Assembly: GCA_963169105.1 (NCBI GenBank)
Contig: OY720643.1
Location: forward strand, 130,252,041 to 130,316,040
Source: Ceriagrion tenellum
Taxonomy: Eukaryota; Arthropoda; Insecta; Odonata; Coenagrionidae
Length of the DNA: 64,000 bases
Direction: 5' to 3'
Shown: positions 9,666 to 22,690 of the stretch, piece by piece
Numbering within the stretch: the stretch's first letter is position 1
Layout of the letters: each line of letters opens with the position of its first letter
The notes under the pieces: generated by a model
Seen by the model: only the letters and a program-made list of their open reading frames with translations
What the model was told of the DNA's origin: nothing
Database searches by the model: none
Position numbers and translations under genes: made by a program

Positions 9666-10500
9666 CCTAAACTCTTCTTCTCTTCCCGGTACAAAAACTC
9701 GATCCTTCTTGCTGCCCTCACGCTTTCAACCTCCGGAATAACTGTCGTTACCGATCACTGGCTGACTCGCTAATGAGCTCTCTCCTTTACGGCCGTTTGG
9801 AAATGTCGTAAGCGTTCATTTTCGCAGAAATTAAATCGTTCGAAGTGTGGGAAAAGATGAGGTCGGCCACAAATAGAAGCAGGAAAGCATCTTGCCTTGT
9901 GAGTCTAAGAAAAGGAAAGTTTCTCTCTTTGCCTCTGGATTGCCAACAATACTCTCTCAGCTAGAAATGCCGCCTGTTCTTCACTCTGCGTCGGCTGACC
10001 TTTAAGCCGTGCTGCTGTTTGGTGCGGTCGAATAACAACGCTGTAACATCGAGGAAGCTCTCTAATGAAGGTTTCACTGCGATCGCTTGAGTCAAAACAA
10101 GAACTACTTTCCTTACAAAAAGTTTAGAGACTTGATTTGAAGGCCTTTAAAAACTAAACCATCGGAGCGATTTTTATTAAACTGATACCATTGTTTATCT
10201 CGTTTCATTATGCATTGATTGATATGGTAGTACACTTTTTTGCATTTTGTTTCATATTGCAATTAGTGCAGGAACGCAAAAAGTACCGATTCTTGTAGCC
10301 TTTTTAAATGTTTAGTTTCGGTCATGGCTTCAATACTTATACATTTTTAATGGTAACCAATCGTACTATCAGCACTATTAGGTAACAGGGGTGCCAGCGT
10401 AAAAGGCGAGCACGACACACCATTGCACCCTCTCTTCTTTCATAAAAGAAAAGAATATAAAATTCATCGAGATGAGCCCTTAAATCCAAATCAAAGGTAT
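9666..10500. other. upstream region of the NPC2-like exon
   Basis: More GC-rich and CpG-containing than its surroundings up to about 10,060. It would hold the 5' UTR and promoter of the minus-strand gene. I cannot place a TATA box or initiator with confidence. Confidence 0.3.
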
Positions 10501-10513
10501 AATGACTCTGTGG

Positions 10514-13200
10514 CTAACACAAAAGAAACGTTACTGAAGACAGTCGAACATAATGCCAGTTTATATTTTGGAAGTACACATTGAAAATAGCAATGACCCA
10601 ACATTGTTCCTTTTTCTTTCTGCAAATTGCTCCATCACATGCTGGAACTGGTCCATTATCGGCGCGGATGACCTTTCCTGTAGTTTCAGGACGCTTCGTT
10701 TTCCGGATGACTGCCAGTATTGCGGGATCAGGTTGGATGCCTCCTTCCACCTTTGTTACATGTCCTAAAACTCCGCATTTGTTCACCCTGAACTGACGCT
10801 TGTTTTTGCTCAGCGTTATCTCTGCCTCCTGGAGCCTTTGGAATACCTGCTCCCGCTGCCCATCGTGCTCTTCGTCTCTCCCAAAAACGAGGATATCATC
10901 GACATCGTCTAGTAAATTAGCGGCTCCATTTGGGCCCACCAAATCTTCAGACGTCTTCATTTGTAGTAAACTTTGTCTAAGGATGGCATACCCTTATATA
11001 CCTATAAAATATATATATAGCCTATAAAAACACACCCTTCATACCGGACTAATGAATGTCGTCAGTTTCCAACTTCCTTCTTCTAAAGGGTTGTCACCCG
11101 AATCTGCATCTAGTTATCTCAATACTTTGGCGTCCACTAGATTTTGTCAGTACCTCCTCCTCGGTCAGTAGCATGTGAGTGTCTCTCTCTCTCTCTACAC
11201 TGCGGTATAACAAGGTAAAGTCGGCGTTTATTCTTACGTCCCCGCCTGGTTTCGGAACTGCCACCATTGGGGCACACCAGTCGGAGGACTCGACAACTTT
11301 TTTTATTACGCCTATATCTTCCACCTTCCGAAGGGCTTTCTTAATCTTATCGACTTGATGTCGGGGCATGCGACGAGGCATCGACATGGAAAATGCCGTC
11401 GCATCATCCCTAATCGAAATACGATACGATTTCTTCATTTTCTTGAGGCCCTGGTAAAATGTTGCGTAAGCTCTTTCTAGACGCATTGTATTAGTTTACC
11501 TTTCCTTTCTTGGGCAGTACCTCAAAACTATAGACGGTCTGCTAAATATGGCGTCTATGGTCCTGCGATTCACGTGGATCTCTTCCACAGTTTCCATGTC
11601 AGCAACGCCGTGAACTTCCCCGCTCCCTCTGCCGGGTAATCGTCGGCTCCCAATAATTCGTAAATATTTGTTACTGTTTACGCGAACACATCCTAATACG
11701 GTCGTTCCTATTTCGCACATCTGCACCCATGTTGGTCTTGAGCAACACGTTCCTTCAGTCGACCTCCACGTAGACTCCTCACGGTTCGAGACGGGCGCTT
11801 ACCAGTGCAATGCTTTAAAAAGCTTACCAGCCGAAATGACTGAAATTTGACCACCTTTAGAGGTGGTCCGGTTCGCAATCCCTGTGAATCCTGCCGGACC
11901 ACGTTGAGCGCGTAGCGATTGTCAATATTCAGTTAGCACTTGTGAGATTCAGTGATTGCGTGCAATTTGGATACTTACATTTGTTTCGACCTCTTCTTTG
12001 TTTGTAATTCTATACTCTTTGGCCTTTGTTGGTCCTGGATAACCCCTTCGTAGCCTTCATACACCTCACGCTTTCGTTGGATTATTGAAAAGGTCAGTTG
12101 CGGTTGAGCGTAAACGATAACTATGGTTACAAATGCACCTGGGAATCAGCGCTGCTCAACCACCGTTATCAATGAGTAATCCCATTTATTAGATGCAGAC
12201 TTTCTCTTTGAGGGAAGGGTATGATCATATAGTAGATCCCATTAAACATTTGTGGTAAAATCTTTTCGTAGTTTCCCAATTTCTTAGTTGACATTACAGT
12301 ACATTTCATCGGAATGGCAGGTATCAAAATCCATGTAACTCATGTTCATCCTCCAGCTAGCATCTGCAGACATCGTTCAGAATAAAAAAAACCAAAGTAA
12401 TTCCTGTCATCGTTTCTCATATTGCTGAAAAACTTGCTTGAATTTATTCCATTTTAAAAACTTATGCCTAAGCCGTTAGAAGCATAATAACTAGTAAACA
12501 GTTTTACGTGGAGTCTTTGCCCTTTTCTGTTCAATACAGGTTTAGTTTCGTTAATCGCAGAAGTTTCTACTTCATATAGTTTCTCTAGCGAGGAATCTCT
12601 TTACGGCAAGACCATTGAGTAGGACTACTGTTTTTGCTCAAATGCGGCGTTACCAATTTTGACAACACAGCTTGTAAGATTTAGAAGATATTGAACAGCC
12701 CCGTATAGTAGAAGTACTCTGTTGCTGCCGGCACACTTCTATTCTGTTGGATGACGGTTTCTTTCCCGTTAAGTGAACGGATTCCCAATGACCATTCTTT
12801 TTAGATTTGTTGCAAGTCGATCCTTTCGCTGGACACGAAGTAAATTCGTGTTGGGGAATCCTTACGGGCCTACCTCACGGTTTATCTTTTATCGCTTCAC
12901 GAGCCTACTTTTTTATTTTCCGGCCTTGACTCTGCACTGGACTCTAATTTCTTCTACCTTCACCTCTCATAGCATTGTGCTAATATCATGTGAACCAGGA
13001 TTATTCTGTCCCGCGCCCCGTACTGATCTACGTACCACTGTGTTCTGCTTACGTAGTTCTTCCGTTTGACGCACCCTTTGTTTCGCTAACGCGAGCATCA
13101 GGTCCGGATTATTCTGTAAGCTGTACGATAGCACACTCCCGCAAGCCTGCTAGGATACGGTCTCATATTAGCCTCTCTTTAATGTTGATATACCTGCAAT
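10514..13200 (-). pseudogene. Ty3/Gypsy gag-pol relic
   Basis: Minus-strand pieces in gag-to-pol order. Near 13,160-13,060: RDRILAGLRE and then NPDLMLALAKQRVRQTEELR, like the gag C-terminus of insect Gypsy elements. Near 12,830: CPAKGSTCNKSKKNGHW, a zinc knuckle with one Cys lost. About 11,600-11,500: a protease-to-RT linker (VEEIHV). About 11,420-11,200: the RT N-terminal part with GVIKKVVESSDWCAPMVAVP and DVRINADF. About 10,915-10,720: DVDDILVFGRDEEHD, where the usual Tyr-Leu has changed but both Asp remain, and GVLGHVTK followed by GIQPDP. The RT between these two blocks is missing. Stops, shifts and the gap show decay. No LTRs were recognised. Confidence 0.82.
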
Positions 13201-15520
13201 AATCAACAAGACGATACAAATTTGAGTAAACGTTCGCTTCCTTCTAACCAGCGAAAAAAATATTTTCACGTTTTTCCAGTCTACGAATCTCCACGAAATT
13301 CTCGTCGCATATAATACTAATATTGCGCATTTGTGCAATATTTTTACTCTACTAAAAACTTAATTCTACCAGTAATAGGAGGCAGTCAAACCTGTGAAAT
13401 GCGTTTTTTCCTCTCCGTCATCACACCGCTTCGCCTTCTGTCTCGTAGGTGGCGCAGAGATCGAGCAATGGTGTCTATACACCATAGAGGTAAAATATGG
13501 AAAGGAATCAAGCCAGCAGCGCTGAGAGAAGATTATGGTTCCATAATTAGACCACATGAATTTTCCCCTGGTGCGCGGTATGTGTAATACGAAGCGAAAC
13601 TCTAAACTGACGGATAACGGACAATCTCCGCGAAATCTTTAGACAAGCATTTTACAAGACGACGCTGCCGAAAATTTTTTATTCTCACTTTATAATTCAG
13701 CACATAATTCAAAAGGCTGAAATATTGGGAACAGCAATAATGGTATGGAAAATTCAGTTTGAGTTTTCCCTTTTGCAAAAAAGATAAACACGTACTGCTT
13801 ACCAATTAAATTCCGTCGATGATGAAAAGGAGAGCTGATATTTCGAATGTTGGAGAAAATATACATGACTGATAATGAGTTACTCTGCCAACTATATCAA
13901 TTTTACCTGTTTAATGATTTTTTGGAATGAGGGTGAGGAATACATTAAGTTACATCAATTAAAGACGTGATAATGAAACTCATTAGTATTGACATTGATG
14001 TATTTTTTTGCAAACGTTACTTTTTAAATGGCACACTTATGTATTTATGTGCATAGTAAATAAGAAATCTATGAATGGTCCGTGTAATCACAACCCCAAA
14101 AGACCAATGCCCATTAATAATAAGTGAAGTCAGCCCATTAAAAATCAAGACTTTGTAGCCTGCTACCTCCTGGAAATAATAGTTTTCACTTTGAAACGTC
14201 TACAGTTACCCTTCTGCAGATTTTGGGGGATACTTCTCCCGTGGTGGTGTAGCGTAATTATAATAATAGAATAGTAATAAAAGAATAATAATGGAAAATT
14301 ACTGACTTCATAATATGGGTCCTAAAGCCGTTTAGAGGAATTCGGTCTACGATATAATCATATAATTCTGAGAACGATTAATTCTGCCTCTCAAATATTT
14401 CTCTGGGGGTTAGCTTTTCTAACAAACCAAATGAGCAGGCCAATCCCGCAAATGCTTGACAATCTAATTCCCCAACTGCTCACAGGCACCTGAAAGAATT
14501 CTCTGCCACTTGAAATACTCTAATATCTTCCTTCAATATATTAGGAAGCCCACCTCTATATCATGCAACGAATAATTTGCCTGCCACTTCCTCCAGAATG
14601 GCTCTCTACTTCTCTCAGGCAAACCTTGCACCTCACAACATCTTCTATGCACAAGTATAAGGAGGTAGATTCGGGAATGCTTGAATTGATTTATTGTATG
14701 AGTAAATCATGATTTAAAGGGTAACTTGAAGGACGAACGCAGTAAAAGTTTAGTATACATTTGAGAAATCATCTCCGAAAAATCTGCATATTCGACTTAT
14801 TTGGGATTTTGAAATGCTGACAGGGGTTTTAATTTAATGATGTTTAAGTTCACGCAGAACTCCTGGTTGCTATTAATCTTACTTTAACGGGTCAATTTTT
14901 TGCATGACTTTTTGTCATCATAATACTTTTAGTGCTGTTCCCTAAATGAATGTAGACGTGATGGTATTTCCTCGCATTCATTGCGATAAATAAAGCTTCC
15001 CTAATGTGAAGGTTTCATAGATTTTTGCTACTTAATAGTAGCGTGTTCCTCCTTATTGTTACTTTCCTTTCGAGAGAAATCAAACATATTAAATTCTTCC
15101 TAGTAGCACAGTGAATACTTATAAATAGAAAAATGCTACAGCCGTGTGATTGATAAAGAAAACTATTTGGAGAGTTGTGTTTTCATGTGAGTAGGTTAAA
15201 TAACATGAGGCAGGGTAACAGGCTTTTCCTTAAAAAATGTGGTTTTTGACTTTGCTTATACTGAATTGCACGATAACTTTTCTTTGCTGGACTATAAGAT
15301 TCAGCCGACTATTGCGCCTTTTAGATCATAAGTGAAGATCAATAAGATAAATCAAAGTAAGATTATAACGAAAGTAGTGATGGAACTTATGCAATATTTT
15401 AATGAGGATGATGAATAACTTAAATGGTATTATTCGACGGACCCGGAACTAATTATGTAGGCATATTAAGATGTTAGTAATGAAATCATTTAAGTTTAAA
15501 ATACATACGTCTAAAGCTTT
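13201..15520. other. unassigned AT-rich region
   Basis: No protein family, repeat pair or RNA gene recognised. An 84-codon frame at 13,333-13,587 has no familiar motif. An adenine- and thymine-rich run with ATAATA repeats lies near 14,260-14,295. Confidence 0.4.
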
Positions 15521-15522
15521 TT

Positions 15523-16044
15523 ATTTAATATTTTATTGCATCCCCTCCTGCATCTGACACTTTCTGAAGGCGGGTTCTCATTGAGCCAATCAATTTCTCG
15601 AATAGTCGAGGACGACAACCAAGGGAATTCCATATCTCCCTAACGTGGGCATCGAGTTCCTCGACTGTCGTGATGTCGTCATCCACCCTCTCCTTTTCCA
15701 TTATTCCCCAAACATTTTCAATGGGATTGAGGTCCGGGGACCGAGCTTGATAACCTCTATATTTTGATGATGGGCGAAGAAATTCCGGGCTGCATTGCCT
15801 GTGTGAACCGGTGAATTGTCGTGCACGAATGCCTCCGCCTCACGTTCAGGCACTATCTCCGCTGCGTGTTGCAAAAAATAATCCTCTAAAATGCGCGCGA
15901 ACTTTATCGCTGTCATCCTGGTCTGTGTCCTCACCAATAGCCCTGGACCAGCGGCGGTTATTGCTCCCCAGAAACTTACGGAGATGCGTCCAGACCTTCG
16001 CTGTCGAAGTATGCTGCTCGGTTGCTGTGGTTCATAGCGGTTCA
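15523..16044 (-). pseudogene. Tc1/mariner transposase C-terminal half, frameshifted
   Basis: Minus strand: RRSGRISVSFWGAI (about 16,000-15,960), ILEDYFLQHA, then AFVHDNSPVHTG, which holds the second catalytic Asp, then after a frameshift near 15,745 RSPDLNPIENVWGIM with the third catalytic residue. The frame continues through VEELDAHVREIW and GSMRTRLQKV to a stop at about 15,523. The DDE catalytic core is therefore partly kept, but the N-terminal DNA-binding half and the first Asp are missing, cut off at a junction with an oppositely oriented LINE fragment at 16,045. A short ggttcatag duplication sits at that junction. Confidence 0.85.
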
Positions 16045-17683
16045 TAGATTTGAAGAAAGCTTTTGACCTTGTCGACCTTACAATCCTACTGCATAAGAGG
16101 CGACAGCTGGGATAAGAGGTGTGGCACTTGACTGGTTCCTTAGCTTCCTGTCGGACAGAGAGCATCGGGTGAGAGTTGGAGGCTATCTCTGGAGGCTCAC
16201 ATCTGCCCATCACAGTCGGCGTGCCCCAAGGGTCGGTCTCATCCACAACTTTATTTTTATTTTCATTAATGATTTATTGCAAAAAAGTTTAAGGGACAAA
16301 TCCAAGCTTTTGCGGACAATATAGGCTTAACATATTCACATAAAAATATAAACAATCTACGAGCACTACTATAACTAATATAACTACTATTACTAGTATA
16401 AGAAGATCTAATAACTTTGGAAAATTGGTGCAATACAAATAAGATGCAAGTTAACATAGAAAACACAAAATACATTAACTTCGCTTTCAGAGATATTGTT
16501 TTCCCAACTCCAATTACATACCATTCCAAAAATCGCAAACAATTAAACTGTCAATGTGAGGAAATTGAAAAAAACTCTAGAACATAAATACTTGGGAGTT
16601 ACTTTTCATCAAAAGATGACATGGGAAAAACATATTCAATTGTTACATTCTAAAATAAGACAGTCTATAAGAAAATTTTATTTTCAAGGAATATCATAAA
16701 TATAGACCTCTTAAGATCTCTTTATTTCGCATTAATCCATTCACGTCTGCAATATGGTTTAGTTTGCTGGGGAGGTACTTTTAAAGCATTAATAGACAAA
16801 CTGAGAACAACCCAATATCATTTTTTGAGAATCATTTTACGTAAACCAATAAGAGAAAGCTCCTTCCCACTGTATATTGAATTAAAAGTTCAACCTTTAA
16901 AAATTTTTGCATGTATAAAGTGTTAAGATTGTTCTATATGAAAAGTGGGAATAGGGAAACCGAAAATTTATTTTATATTTCAAGAGGTAAAGGTAATTTA
17001 TATTTGAAGCATCCTAAAGTTAATAAGTCAATATTTAAGACCTCTTTTTTATTTTTAGGACCAATGCTATTTAACAAACTGCCAACTGAAATAAAAAATG
17101 TAGCTCAATGAAGACATTTAAGACAGCAGTCAAAAATTGGTTATCTCATATTAAAGATGTAAATTCCATACGCAATACCCTAGAATAACATTTAGAATGA
17201 TGGTATCGATAACTTGATGTACTTAGTGTAGCATTTTTTTGGCAACTATTATTTTTTTATAGTTATTTTCCTAAATTATTGAATTAAACAAAGAAAAATT
17301 TTGTAATTATAATATCTATTAAGTTATTTTTCTAAATCATTTTTCTATGACAATATGTATTTTGATTTTACAATATGTAATTACTTGATAATAATTAATT
17401 TTATGACAATATTTTCTAAAGTATTGTCTTAAAATAGTTCAAAAAATTATAATGATATGTTAAAAACGCTGCAGGAAGCGGCATATGATATGTTAAGACT
17501 GAACTCTATTGTATTTTTTACTTTAGCTTTGAAGTAATGAACCTTTTCAGTATAATAAAAGTTTTTAAACATGTGTATATTGACCGAATTTACTGGATAA
17601 CATTTGTCAGTAAATTCCAAACCAAATAAATGTTGTAACCATATTTATCGATGGAAATAAATTCATTGATTCATTGATTCATA
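16045..17683 (+). pseudogene. LINE RT relic with (ATTCATTG)n tail
   Basis: Plus strand: DLKKAFDLVD (about 16,050-16,080), ALDWFLSFLSDREHRVRVGG (16,121 on), VGVPQGSV (about 16,213), FINDL, then FADNIGLTYS near 16,306, where the second catalytic Asp of FADD has become Asn. After degraded sequence, LRSLYFALIHSRLQYGLVCW (about 16,710-16,770) and LRTTQYHFLRIILRKP form the C-terminal block. The 3' end is an ATTCATTG tandem tail at about 17,655-17,683. A 5'-truncated dead copy of a Jockey/CR1-like LINE, joined at its 5' side to the mariner fragment. Confidence 0.82.
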
Positions 17684-17739
17684 AACAGGAAGCTACCTGG
17701 CAAGAGTAGAATTACTATTGAATCCTATTTTGATCTGAA

Positions 17740-18630
17740 AAATACTGAGAAATGTCTCAAGGTAGTCCGAGGGCAACTTTATCGTCACCGGGAACATTAC
17801 TCTTCCGGAACCCACCAAGTCATGGAATACTTCGTTCACTTTTTATTATACTATACCAGGAACCGAAGGAATAGTTTTTCTACCAGTCTAGAATGTTACC
17901 TGAAATCTATTCACTCCGAGAAATCGTCAACTTCCGTTCCAGTTCCCGCGCTAGTTTATAAAGAACTAGCGCCAGAAATAGCACCGTACTTGAAAATAAT
18001 ATTGGAAAAATCTCTTGCAGAACATCCTGTCCCTTACGATTGGGACATCGTAAACGTTACTCCTACCTTTAAGAGCGGTGATAAGGAAGAGCCTAGCAAC
18101 AATAGACCTATCTCTGTGACGTCTATCGCGTGCAAGAAATTGGAACATATAACTGTCATTTCAAGTATGGGGTAGTCAAAACTTTTTTATTTAAAACCAG
18201 CATGGATTCCTGAAGGCAGGTCTTGCGAAAATCAGCCAGCCCTCTTACTTCGCGATATTCTTTCCCCGGGAGAATGGCTCGTCCAGGTAGACGCGATATT
18301 TTAGTATGGAAAAAAGCTTTCTATTAAGTTTCGCATACGAAATTACTTGCTGAGCTGAAAACTTATGGAATACATCACAATACGTATAACATTTTGGATG
18401 AAAAATTTATTAGAAAACTGCGAACAGAGAGTAGTTCTAGATCGCTTTAGTTTAGATACAGTGAAAGTAACATTAGGCGTACCCCAGGGATGTGTCATTG
18501 GTCCCTTATTATTCCTTCTGTATATCAATGATATCACCACTGTTGCTTCAAGAAAAATTCGCCTTTTCGCGGACGACGCAGAATTTTACAGCGATATTAA
18601 CACCGAGGCTGAAAAGCTGAGGCTGATTGC
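17740..18630 (+). pseudogene. CR1-like LINE RT relic, truncated at both ends
   Basis: The RT N-terminal part reads YKELAPEIAPYLKIILEKSL (about 17,958) and DWDIVNVTPTFKSGD (about 18,038), like the intact RT at 47.8 kb and the relic at 55.5 kb. A frameshifted section follows (18,175-18,370). Then VVLDRFSLDTVKVTLGVPQG (18,431 on), GPLLFLLYIND and FADDAEFYSDI (about 18,568-18,600), with the catalytic Asp pair intact. Homology stops near 18,630 without a 3' UTR. It lies directly downstream of the previous LINE tail. Confidence 0.82.
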
Positions 18631-18670
18631 TTTGAGACTTACTGGCCGGTGCAAAAATTATGAGTGACCC

Positions 18671-20148
18671 TGAGTAGACCCGAGAAATTATGAGAGACCT
18701 GAGTAGACATGAGTTTGGACACTGATTAAAAATGAACCATAGTGCCTACATGAATGAAAGTTACATCAAACTTCAGCTTATTTTATTTTGCGTTTAACCA
18801 TTGTTGTCGATTATTTTTAAAATATTCCTCCGATTTTCATCGCGATGAGAACGAAAAAGTGCCGTTTTTTGGTGTTTGCGAATAGAACTCTCTCTTCGGC
18901 ATTTAATTATGAATTAACTTGAGATATAATTTACATAAAACTGTTATAATGTGCAGGAAAAATATTTTAATGTATAATCAAGCTATGATTTCTTTCAAGT
19001 ATGCCATGAAAAAGTTATCAATTTTAGGAAACAACCTTTTCTTGGTCATGAATAGTATTATAAGCAAGATCGTGGTCTTGTTTTGAAGCTGTTTTAGTAG
19101 TCTTTTAAAACAATTACCGTCGTGAATCCGCATTGTAAAATCGATTTTTTACAAGTTAATAAAAACCAAGTATTTTAGCGGGCGAAAGCTGGAGGTAAGC
19201 CGACCATCTTTGCTAGAGGGGTGGTGAAAGTTTGTGCGTTGTTTGCCACGCGGGGGTTGCGGCCAGAACCCGTTACTCACCCGCTTTTTCAGTGCAGTGT
19301 CTCGAAGGGTGTAAATAATCGCTGCATTCGATTTTTCGATTCGATTCTATCGCAATGAATTTTATTTTGAGTGGCAACTGTGCTCTTTTTAATATCTAAA
19401 CATTTCCCACCACTTTTTCTTATATGGGTTTTCGATCTCCAATGGGAGGTTTTGCGCAGTCCTCTCGCACATCACTTGCCACTTGACCGGCGAATGTATT
19501 TTTCAAAGAGCGCATTTCATGTTGGGAAATTTTTTTTTAGCGTCAATAAAGTAATAAAGTAATACCCACAGCAAAGGGAATACATTTCTTTTCATATTTT
19601 GTTTTTATCTTTCAATTTTACGCATAAATTTTTTATAAATTATCAACTACATATATATAAAAAATATTTTTTCTAAAATGCAGTTTTAGTGTGACAATCT
19701 TTGAAACATGTGGTCGGGCAGAAAGCCACCTAGCAAAATGAGCAGCAGAAACTCGTTTCCTTACGCTGCCGTGCTTTGAACCACTCTACACATCTTTATG
19801 AGGGAAAATTTTGTTGAAAGGTGTGTTCGAGTCTACAGCGTCTCTCAGTCAGCCTAGTAAGGTATGGAGTATGAGAAGGAGCTATTCTCCCTACCAGAGG
19901 TTGGCTGTACTTTGAGGTGAAATTTTCTGCCACAGTGATCATAAATGTTACACATTTGGGCTGGGCGGTTCTTTTTTTGTTAGTTTCACTAAGCATAGTG
20001 TCCCTCACGGAGTAAATTTTACAAATCCACTCAACCCGTTTCGCACTTACTAAAAAAAATAGAATTTGATCTCAAACCAACTGCGTTTGGGAAAAATTTA
20101 TTGCTTTCACGGTAGGTGTCCTTTCCAATGGAGTCTACTTTAGGTGTG
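18671..20148. other. unassigned region
   Basis: Short internal echoes of 'gagtagac' at 18,672-18,712. Otherwise I see no coding family or repeat structure. It may include the eroded end of the piggyBac relic that follows on the minus strand. Confidence 0.4.
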
Positions 20149-20178
20149 CTTTCCAATGGAGTGGACTCCATTGGAAAG
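20149..20178. repeat. 30-bp palindrome with a nearby direct copy
   Basis: The arms ctttccaatggagt and actccattggaaag are perfect over 14 bp around gg. A further direct copy of the arm lies at 20,120-20,134. It sits at the 3' edge of the minus-strand piggyBac relic. Confidence 0.85.
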
Positions 20179-20179
20179 G

Positions 20180-20930
20180 TCATAGAGATCCATCAACCAC
20201 TATTGCTGCTTCCGGGATGTGGAGGGTAAAGAACCAACCTCTCATGTGCTCCAGGACGGTTAGGATTTTGAGAAGTTTTTTGTTGGGGCAGTCTTCACGA
20301 AATCTTTTATTGCCCACAAAATCGAGAAATTTCAGCGGCAGATGAAATCTTCTTCCCGTAAAAACTTTTCGAAAGTATGGAGACGAGGTGCTCTCCCGTT
20401 TTGAAAAACGGCTGTGATAGTCGGGATACTGTTCAATTACCATCATAATAGAAACTTCAATCAATGCTTTATTTCACCAGGACCAGACTAACTCCACCCG
20501 TGCACCTTGGAGCGCGGTTTGTGATCTGGATTCCTGTCCTGAAACTGCTTTGCGAGGATGTTTTTCAGCTCGGATATCAAGCCCACATAGTTCATCATAC
20601 ACAAAGTTTTGGAATATCTCTAGAATTTAATATCTAAATCTAGAATATAATAGAATAAATAAAATAAATCTAGAATAAGGAGAATCTCCTTATTCTCCAA
20701 TTGTATCATTATGCCACTGGTGCCTTCAAAATCGAATCAACTATGCACAGGTTTGAGCAAGCTCCCTAACAGAGAATCGGACGGTGTTCACTCCACTTCT
20801 TCCTCTGATTCCTCAGTTACTGTTGATTCAGAGGAACTTACGTCAGTATGCATAAAAATGTTGTCGCTCTCCTCACCGCTTCACTTTCGTAGCTTTCTTT
20901 CAAAAGTTCACGAATGGCGTCCGAAGAGAG
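20180..20930 (-). pseudogene. piggyBac transposase relic (N-terminal to first catalytic Asp)
   Basis: On the minus strand an acidic, Ser/Glu-rich stretch (about 20,885-20,800, SSSESTVTEESEEEVE) typical of piggyBac N-termini is followed by degraded sequence. A clear frame then follows at 20,464-20,180: YFRKVFTGRRFHLPLKFLDF, with the RF-LL-FLHF block of the family, NKKLLKILTVLEHM, and VVDGSL, which matches the DESL block holding the first catalytic Asp. Later catalytic blocks are absent. Stops separate the pieces. The oppositely oriented 145-codon frame at 20,711-21,148 is a by-product. Confidence 0.75.
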
Positions 20931-22690
20931 AGAGAGTCTTTTACTACTTTTCCATTACTGATGGAACACTCCAAATCAATCCGAGGTTGTGCCTTCCCCG
21001 GGAATGGAAAGATCTAATACGAGTCCGCACGTACCTCAACAGTTTTGTGCACTCTCTTATCGTGCACTGTCTACCCACAAAAGTCTGGCGATTCACACAG
21101 ACCGTACGCACTAAATTTGTACGATTTTCACTCTTGCCAAGCGGATAGAACGGTTACCCTTTCCCAGCAGGGGTTCTGGAATTAGGCGATGTGGGTCAGT
21201 CACACGAGCCTCCCACGACCGGGAAATTCCATCGCCCGGCCACGACCGGCTCTCTAACGAGCAATCGGGTTTGTCGTTCTATATCTTATAACCCTCGCTG
21301 CTACACAGCAGCTCTTTTTTTTCGCAGCAGATAGCAGATATTTCTTAGAGCTAACCTCTTCAGAGGATCTTTATCTCCTTTCTATCGCCCCTTCCCTGCC
21401 CTTCTTTGTCTCAAATGGAGCTGGGGATCACACGGCAGGGACCAATTCCTTACCGGGAGTAAACAGCCGCGGAAAACGGAAGTAGATGAACGTCTAATTC
21501 ACACAATTGGAGGAGAAAATGAAACGTGGAAAAGGAAACGTGAAAAAAAGAGAAACGTGGACAGTGTCGGGGTACTTTCAGGCCAGACTCCACGCATTAG
21601 GAAATTCCCTTGAAATTTCCGACCGTGGGCAGGTCCGTAGATATGACTTCCGAACTCGTATTTTCCCGAAAAGGTAAAAGTGGTGATTCAAAAAAGTGAA
21701 TAACGATGCAATTACAAGCACTAATTCAATTTACTGCTGACATAGAACGACAGACATGACATCGAACGCAAAATATGTCTTCTTTGCTTTCAGAATATAT
21801 TAGCAAAATGCTAACTCGAGCTGTGAAATGACATGACATAACAGAATACCTATGGAAACCACTGTATAATAAGTAAAGTAGGAGTAAATGCATGCTGCTC
21901 TTTTGCGAGAAAGGAATCACATTGATTACCTTTGATCCTAAAACGGTAAAAAGTTTTTATGAAAGTAACGACATACGTAAAAAAAGTAGGGGTTATGCAA
22001 CCCCTATATACATGTGCGGGCTCCGATGAGAGTGCGTATTTCTGACGAAATATTCTCTAAAGCTTCCATCTGCTGGCCAGGGAGCGTACTTTAAGGATGA
22101 AGAAAGGCTGTTAAGAAACTCCCAGCGTGATATCTCGTCACGCCCAAATGGGAGAACGCAAAACGAGATATCTCGTCATCCCCACATGAAATGTCACATG
22201 AAACCCCAGGCTAGTGGCTAGTGAGCCCTCAGATGTCCTGTCTTGTAATATCTTTAGGCAGAGTAAAGACGATCTGTGCTTAAAGGAAAGAAAATTATGG
22301 CAGAAATTCTGTTCCGTCAAAGAAGAGGATTTGATCACGAAGCCGGCCAAAATCAAGTTACATGATTTTACTCTCGTTGAAATCAGGATGATCAGTAAAG
22401 ATTTTTATTTGAACTAATTTTGCTAAGGTAGAAGATGACGAAAGCTGATACTTTTATGCATCTACTTTATTAGCAGGTTGTTGCAAATATTGTTCATTGT
22501 TCTTGTACTATTCGTGATGAACCGATGAAAAATGAGGTAGCCAAACATATAAAAAACCTATAACGACAGTAGATGCTAATTACGAATGTTGCAGAACTTA
22601 AGAATGCCTTGAATTGGTGGAATGGTTTGAAATGTATTTTTTTTAAATTTGAAATGGTTCGAACTTTAGACTGTTAGAATTAAATTTAAA
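20931..22690. other. unassigned region with a palindromic motif pair
   Basis: GC-richer around 21,150-21,480. At 22,128-22,140 and 22,163-22,176 the motif gatatctcgtca recurs; the second copy is a perfect 14-bp palindrome, acgagatatctcgt. A TTAA lies at 22,111. This could be an end of a piggyBac-type non-autonomous element, but I could not find the other end. Confidence 0.35.

Noticed and set aside
15811..16246. Minus-strand frame of 181 codons read as one gene
   Set aside because: Only the part below 16,044 is mariner; above that it is the antisense of a LINE RT fragment.
20711..21148. 145-codon plus-strand frame starting at ATG
   Set aside because: The opposite strand carries the acidic N-terminus of a piggyBac relic over part of it, and the plus frame shows no family motif.
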